Assembly: GCA_026545225.1 (NCBI GenBank)
Contig: CM048845.1
Location: 57,140,033 to 57,204,032, forward strand
Direction: 5' to 3'
Source: Cornus controversa
Lineage: Eukaryota > Streptophyta > Magnoliopsida > Cornales > Cornaceae
DNA: 64,000 bases
Shown: positions 58,733-64,000 of the stretch, in pieces
How positions within the stretch are numbered: the first letter of the stretch is position 1
Layout of the letters: each line of letters opens with the position of its first letter
The notes under the pieces: model-generated
Databases searched by the model: none
What the model was told of the DNA's origin: nothing
The model's input: only the letters and a program-made list of their open reading frames with translations
Program-made: the position numbers and the translations under genes

Positions 58733-58763
<31 letters not shown>

Positions 58764-59338
58764 AAGAATGGATATATTTGTTTATAGATCAAAGATCCAC
58801 TGCACCCTCTGAAATTCGATTCTTGGTTTCGGTGTTGCGGTATAAACTGGACTATATGCCGAACTGGGTTTTGGCATTGATGATCTTTGATATATTGATT
58901 GTTTTGTTTGTGCAATTCGTTTGGTTTTGTTTGTACTTTGACTTTTTGAAAATCCTAATTGAAAATAAAAGAGAGAATCTAATAAGAGAGAAAAATACCA
59001 ACAGAGAAAAAAGGAGTGTACCTTGAGATAGACAAAGGTTGTTGGTATGCAGAAAAAAAAAACCACCAAAATCTGTGGGGGAAATGGTGGATTTGTTATG
59101 AACTTTGGTATTTATAACTTCCACCATAAAATTCACCAAAATTTACCACTTAATGAAATCCTTCAAAATCTATGACTTTTTGAATACACCTAGACTTTTG
59201 TAAACTTTTTTAAAATCTTAATTGAATACTGCCAGATTTATACGGACTCTTTAAAAGTCTATAAAAGTCTGGATTGAATACACACAGATTTTTAAAGTCT
59301 TTTAAAATCCTTTAAAATCTTAATTGAATACACCCTCC
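58733..59338. other. Right-hand part of the candidate Harbinger element
   Basis: (TA)n at 58733-58757, then noncoding AT-rich DNA and a subterminal zone (59160-59338) with four TTGAATACA motifs and ending TAATTGAATACACCCTCC. No transposase domain is visible. Confidence 0.5.
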
Positions 59339-59774
59339 TTACTCAACATAAATTTAAAATATTAATTAAACTACACAAAATACTAGTCATTAAGATGGAA
59401 CACCCTAGTTTACAAGTTTTGATGTTTAATTAACAACACAAATTTAGAATACTAATTAAAGTGAAGGAGTGTTTTTGTGTAACGGATCGGACTGATCAGA
59501 TTCTCGGATCGAATATCTGACCCTCCAATCCGTGATCCGATATGTTCTTAACGAATTCTTATTTTTCAATCCACCACCGATCCATTAGTTATTAGATGGG
59601 ATCAGATTTGCGCGGATTGGATCGAATTTAATTTATTGATACTCACACATACACACTCACGCGTACATTCTCACACTAGCGAGCGCACACATTTAATTTT
59701 TATTTATTTTTTTCTTTCTTTCTCTTATTCTTTTTTTATTTTTTTCCTTTTTATTGTTCTTCCTTTTACAAACA
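59339..59774. other. AT-rich DNA and CA/T-rich module
   Basis: 59461-59640 is rich in GGATCGGA/GATCGAAT motifs reminiscent of hAT-type subterminal repeats, with no ends found. 59641-59774 is a CACACA and poly-T module. No gene. Confidence 0.4.
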
Positions 59775-60383
59775 CATATACATAGGCTTGTAAACGAATC
59801 GGATTCAGATTCGAATCTAATCACGTCTAATCTAATCCGACCCGATAAGAGATATAGGTGATTTGATCTGATCCAATAACCCAACGGATTATATAAAATT
59901 AAATTCATATTTGATTTGTTATTATTCGGATATCTAAAATGATAACCTAATATGAAAAAGCATATAATTATTTTTTAAAAAAATTAATTTCAAAAGAGAT
60001 TAGCAAATAATAATTAGAAAAAAACTAGAGAAGAAAAATAAAATATAAAGAAAAAAGTAGTAGAAAAGTATTTAACTTTTTATTATAAAAAAAATATTAT
60101 AGAGAAAGAAAAAATAGAGGAAAGAATAAGATGAAAATAATGATAAAAAATATTTTAATAGTATATAAATATTATATGTTATAACATTATAATATATTTA
60201 TAATAAATTATATATTATATTATTTCAAATCGGATTGACTATGATTTATATCTGATTTGTTTAGCTAATAAACTATCGGATTCGGATCGTTACCAAAATT
60301 TTGAATTAAATATACAATCTATATTTTAATTATTAACTCGAATTTGGATCAAAATTTGATGCACAAGCAGGTCTACAAATACA
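59775..60383. mobile_element. Short hAT-type element with 8-bp TSD
   Basis: The element spans 59783-60375 (593 bp). The left end is TAGGCTTGTAAACGAATC and the reverse complement of the right end is TAGACCTGCTTGTGCATC. Flanks CATATACA and CAAATACA agree at 7 of 8. It has ATTCGGATC-like subterminal repeats and no coding sequence. Confidence 0.6.
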
Positions 60384-60522
60384 CACTAAAACCCACACAC
60401 ACTCACACCAACACATACACACACGTTTCACTGTTTTATTTTGTTTTTATCTTATTTTGTTTGTTTTCTTTTGTTTCCCTTCTGCACACATATGCATAAA
60501 CACGCACGACCTCCCCCCCACC

Positions 60523-60555
<33 letters not shown>

Positions 60556-60643
60556 TATTTTCACTAGCACACACGTATCTCACTTTTTCTCTTTTACTAT
60601 TTTTCTCTGTTTTTTTCTGGTTTGTTTTCATACACTGAAACAT
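60384..60643. repeat. CA/CT/T-rich low-complexity module
   Basis: CACACA runs near 60393-60425 and 60539-60556, (CT)n at 60523-60540, and T-rich segments between them. Frames across it are compositional. Confidence 0.85.
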
Positions 60644-61291
60644 ATACACATTAAGGTTGCAACTCGGGCAAGTTAGACAGGTTAGAAGTACAATTCAAGC
60701 TCAACTCTACATATATAATGTTCAACTCTATCCCGACTTTCAACCCAAACTACTCAACCCTAACCCAACCCATCCTTCAATTCTTAAACTCGGGTTTGCA
60801 ACTCGGGTTGAGAATTCGGGTTAGAAAGTCGGGTTAATTCAAATTATCTATATCACCAATCTTCATGTTGAAAATTTAAATTGATCTTTAATAAGTTTCA
60901 CATTAATTTCTCTTAAAAACAAAAAAAAATTAAGAACTTACTGCAAAATTCTAAAAAATTACAAACATTTTTTTAAGAAATTAATTATCCAAAGTGTTAA
61001 CATACAATAAATTAAGATTTAAATAAAAGAAGTTGAAAATAAAAAATATTATAATATAATATATTTAAAATAAAAAAAATATGTATAAAAATAATATTAC
61101 AATTCAGGTTCAAGTTGGGCTCGGGTTGTTAGCACCTCAACCCAAGCCCAACCCTAATTAAGTTCAGATTGAGGTTTTTCAATCCAAACTCAACCCTAAT
61201 TATAAAAATAGTTGTCCAAATTTTTAAAAAATTGGACTCGACTCAAGTTGAATTCGGATTGTCGAACCCAAATTGCACCCCTAATGCACAT
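60644..61291. mobile_element. Short hAT-type element with 8-bp TSD
   Basis: The element spans 60652-61283 (632 bp). The left end is TAAGGTTGCAACTCGGG, and the reverse complement of the right end is TAGGGGTGCAATTTGGG. Flanks ATACACAT and ATGCACAT agree at 7 of 8. Internal GGGTT/CAACCC motifs fill both subterminal zones. No transposase. Confidence 0.65.
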
Positions 61292-61577
61292 CACACCAGG
61301 AGTGAACACATTCATTTCAATTTTTTATTTATTCCTTCTATTTTTCTTGTCACACACGCCACGTATTTCATGTATACACTGTATACACACACTCACACCA
61401 AGCATTCACGCACATATACTAGCATGCACTCCAAACCACTTCAGTGTCTAGACAGATACGATTAAGTTACACTTCCTTTTAGTGCATCATTCATCTTTTC
61501 ATAAAATTCATATTTAGTTAATTAGCCGAAGAAATATGGTAAAGGAGAACTACAAATCAATTGTTTTCTTTCAAATT

Positions 61578-61627
<50 letters not shown>

Positions 61628-62035
61628 TTATTTAATTGGACTTTTCAAAATTGCAACTTATTCTAAAACTCATGCATTATTAAAATTTTAATAAGATCAA
61701 AACTCAATTTTCATGATTTTTAAAACGTAAAATTATCATCGAACTGAGGAGTTAAATATCTAATTATTTTCGAATCCACTTGATTGACATTGAAATGCCC
61801 AAGTGCATACATTTGGTTTTTAAAAAAAACCATTTTTCAAATTTGATTACAACTTTTTTGAGAAATTTTAAAGGACAAAGAAACAATAATATTATTTTAG
61901 AATGTGATAAACATAATATTTTGAGAATATAGCCTAACACTTTCTCCTAGTATAATTGAACCCTCAATCTCATGAATCTCAGTGATGTAGACTTACATGG
62001 CCACTGTAAGAAAAATACCTTCTCAAAAATTATTT
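61292..62035. other. CA/T-rich module, (TA)n and AT-rich DNA
   Basis: 61292-61440 is another CA/T-rich module. (TA)n runs at 61580-61625. 61626-62035 shows no gene or repeat I recognise. Confidence 0.5.
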
Positions 62036-62760
62036 TGAGAAACACTCCAAAATTTTCATTTTGCACAAAATCTGTTTTAGGGTGACCTAACACCTAAACC
62101 CAATGTTAGGTGATGACTCATGAATATCTATATAAGGCCCTACAATAATATTTTTGTTGCATTATCTCTACATTTCAATTCACGTTCCATTTTAAAACTC
62201 TCACTTTTCTATAATCAATTTTTCTCATCAGAACAATGCAGGTTGAAATATAGGTACGACAGTCTTCACAAGTTTTAACTCTGTAAAGTCAGTCGACCTA
62301 AATGAATATTATAGTAAACCAATCTATTTCAGTATGTTGGTCAATTTGAATTCTATGAAGTCGGTCAACTAAATTGCCAAATGTCATGTGTGTTGAGGAA
62401 TTTTGTGAACAATCAATTCAGTCGACTACTATATAACAATCAATCGACTATTTAACCAAATTAGTCAACTACATTTAAAGTCAGTCAACTACTTTATTCA
62501 TATTTTAAAATTTAACAGCTAGTTCAAGTATCTCTTAACGCATTAAATGCACCCATCCATACATTGATAATTGTGAGAAAAGAGAGAGTGCTCATAATGG
62601 TGGAATGGTCAAGATCTAGGAGAGATTTGTGTATACACATGTGTAATCGTGTTCCTTTATGAATTTATAGAGAGAAATTGAAGTCATGTGAAAAAATTGT
62701 GAGAAAAGAGAAAGTGCTTGTTGTGGTAGAGTGATCGAGAGAGCATAGGTGAAGGTGTTA
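62036..62760 (+). other. LTR-like fragment with TATA box and GTCGAC-type motifs
   Basis: CTATATAAGG at 62129-62138 followed by a repeated AGTCGAC/AGTCAACTAC motif (about 62290-62500). Similar GTCGACT motifs occur in the TG..CA insertion at 32301-33784. This may be an LTR of a related family; ends were not found. Confidence 0.35.
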
Positions 62761-63800
62761 GAACCGATCAATCAAAAATGACAATATTTAATTATAAGAG
62801 GAGATCATCATATAAATACATATAAGTGGTAAATAATAATATCTTGAAAAACATAATTACTAAAATTAAAAATAATTTAAAATCAAGACTTAGAGAGGCG
62901 TAATCGTTTTTTGAAAATAATTGAACTCTCTCATAGGTGCATTCGGAATATCAAACAGCAATAGTATCTCTGAGATTCAACTAAGCCAGATTCTACAATA
63001 TGTATGTCTATAGAGTAGCACCCTTTATGAACCCATGTATTAATCTCCGTCTAATCATATGTCCATAATAAAACCTCCACCAGAAGCTCTCCGAAATCTT
63101 GAGTTTAACTGTCTAAAACTTTATCAAAATCTCGTCAGATTCTAGATCTGGTCATCGGAGGCTTTAGCAGAGTCACTAAAATTTCTTTTGGACTTCATAG
63201 CTTCACTTATTATACATAGGACTCATCTCAACTTCTAAATTTGTCAATGTGTACTATATAGACTCAGGTCCCCTTTTATAAGCTCCATATTTATGGTCTC
63301 TATTTATAGGTAATTAAATAATGTATTTAGTCAGACATCCCAAGAGTAAAGAATTACAAATCATTTATGAGTGATTAAATAGATATAATGATAGAAGTTT
63401 AAAAGACAAAAGTTACAACATGTATAAATGATGGATTAATAACGAAATCTCAAAAGACATGAATTACAAGCGACCCAAGAGTCTTTTTATTCATAGATGA
63501 TAAAATGATATATTTAATCACTTAATCAACCAATTATAACTATTTAATTTTATAATCAATGAAGGGAGATGAAAAGTCATAATTGAGAGTTTAAAATATA
63601 TATAATTTTGACACACATTAAAGTTAAAACGAGATAAAAAGAAAAGGTGGTGTTGATATATATATATATATATATATATATTTTAAATAAATAAAATATT
63701 TTTTGTGGTTCTATGCATTATTTCTAAAATTGGATTGCAATGTAATTATTGTTAATTAATGGGTTGGGGTTATACTTGTCAATTGTGGTCTAATTGACAG
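62761..63800. other. AT-rich noncoding stretch with (TA)n
   Basis: No gene seen. (TA)n lies at 63655-63681. Confidence 0.5.
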
Positions 63801-64000
63801 TATAATATTTACACCGTTGGATTGTGATTTTTCAATTTTATTTGGTGGGATTTAATCCTAACCGTTGATATCTAGGTCTCCATGATAGGAAGGGAGACTT
63901 AGGTATTTTATTTGTAGAGAAATCGTTCCCCCCTGTTGTTGTTATAAATAAAGGTTTCATAACCCTTATTCAGCCCTATCAAAGGACAACTCTCAGAAAG
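63801..64000 (+). promoter_or_regulatory. Possible promoter running off the right edge
   Basis: Two ACCGTTG(GAT) motifs (63814 and 63860) and a TATA box, TATAAATA (63943-63950), followed by a pyrimidine- and A-rich leader-like end. It could be a host-gene promoter or the U3/R of another element. Nothing downstream is visible. Confidence 0.3.

Larger units (their letters stand above)
35117..58737 (-). mobile_element. Tat-type Ty3/gypsy retrotransposon, minus strand, split by Athila
   Basis: LTRs at 35122-35435 and 58390-58732 both run TGATGAAGC..CCCCATCA and are flanked by TATAT. PBS, gag, protease, RT, RNase H and integrase follow the right LTR on the minus strand; then comes a long 3' region with an antisense gene, and a purine tract (GGGGGCATC on the minus strand) beside the left LTR. 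This layout, including the antisense frame between pol and the 3' LTR, is that of the Tat lineage. Pol has many stops. The element is about 9.5 kb without the nested Athila copy. Confidence 0.86.
32163..59341. mobile_element. Probable Harbinger-type element split by nested insertions
   Basis: The left end at 32166 reads GGAGGGTGTATTCAATTA, and the reverse complement of the sequence ending at 59338 has the same 18 bases. The trinucleotide TTA lies outside both ends (32163-32165 and 59339-59341), the usual PIF/Harbinger target duplication. Removing the insertions at 32301-33784 and 35122-58732 leaves about 2.1 kb with no transposase frame. Subterminal GACTTTTAWAGAC-like motifs occur on both sides. 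The alternative is two unrelated MITE ends of one family. Confidence 0.5.

Noticed and set aside
59693..60638. Frames of 65-98 residues in the CA/CT/T-rich modules
   Set aside because: They are translations of microsatellites (His/Thr and Leu/Phe runs) with no gene signals.

Overview
This 64 kb window looks like repeat-dense nuclear DNA of a flowering plant. It is AT-rich, full of microsatellites, and almost all interpretable sequence belongs to plant transposable-element families: Ty3/gypsy (Tekay-like, Athila, Tat), Ty1/copia, hAT, Mutator-like and Harbinger-like. I see no undisrupted single-copy host gene, rRNA or tRNA. The only cellular-type protein is a LOB-domain (LBD) transcription factor carried inside a retrotransposon.

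Layout. (1) 1-9959: a decayed Tekay/Del-like gypsy element on the minus strand (3' LTR, polypurine tract, pol, gag, PBS, 5' LTR). It cuts into a plus-strand copia element (9960-14513), which is also split by a related solo LTR (11374-13898) with a perfect 5-bp target duplication. (2) 14.5-21 kb: copia remains, AT-rich DNA and a hAT element (17962-19957, exact 8-bp duplication) followed by a triplicated CT-rich unit. (3) 21081-29122: a giant foldback element with an exact 9-bp duplication (Mutator-like signature). Its two arms are arrays of about 182-bp monomers in opposite orientation that abut near 23.9 kb; the right arm has expanded through a 1,092-bp higher-order repeat. (4) 29547-32009: an LTR-derived insertion with a 5-bp duplication. 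(5) 32166-59338: a probable Harbinger-type element opened up by three insertions: a TG..CA element (32301-33784), a Tat-type gypsy element on the minus strand (35122-58732) and, inside the Tat element, a young Athila element (35970-50041). (6) 59.3-64 kb: two short hAT-type elements set in CA/T-rich modules, LTR-like debris, and a promoter-like stretch at the right edge.

How the pieces work together. The Athila element is young (its two 1,573-bp LTRs differ at about a dozen sites by eye) and its gag-protease and pol frames are both open, in the same frame and separated only by a stop and a short open gap. Downstream of pol it carries extra cargo: a 105-residue ORF, a broken antisense coiled-coil ORF and an intact intronless 193-codon LBD-type gene, with AAGTTTGGGGG purine tracts recurring after the cargo ORFs. 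The surrounding Tat element has an antisense, apparently intron-containing gene with its own TATA box, matching the plant 'putative gypsy type transposon' domain; Athila landed within its first codons. Best candidates for something new are the LBD capture by Athila and the foldback element built from satellite-like arms.
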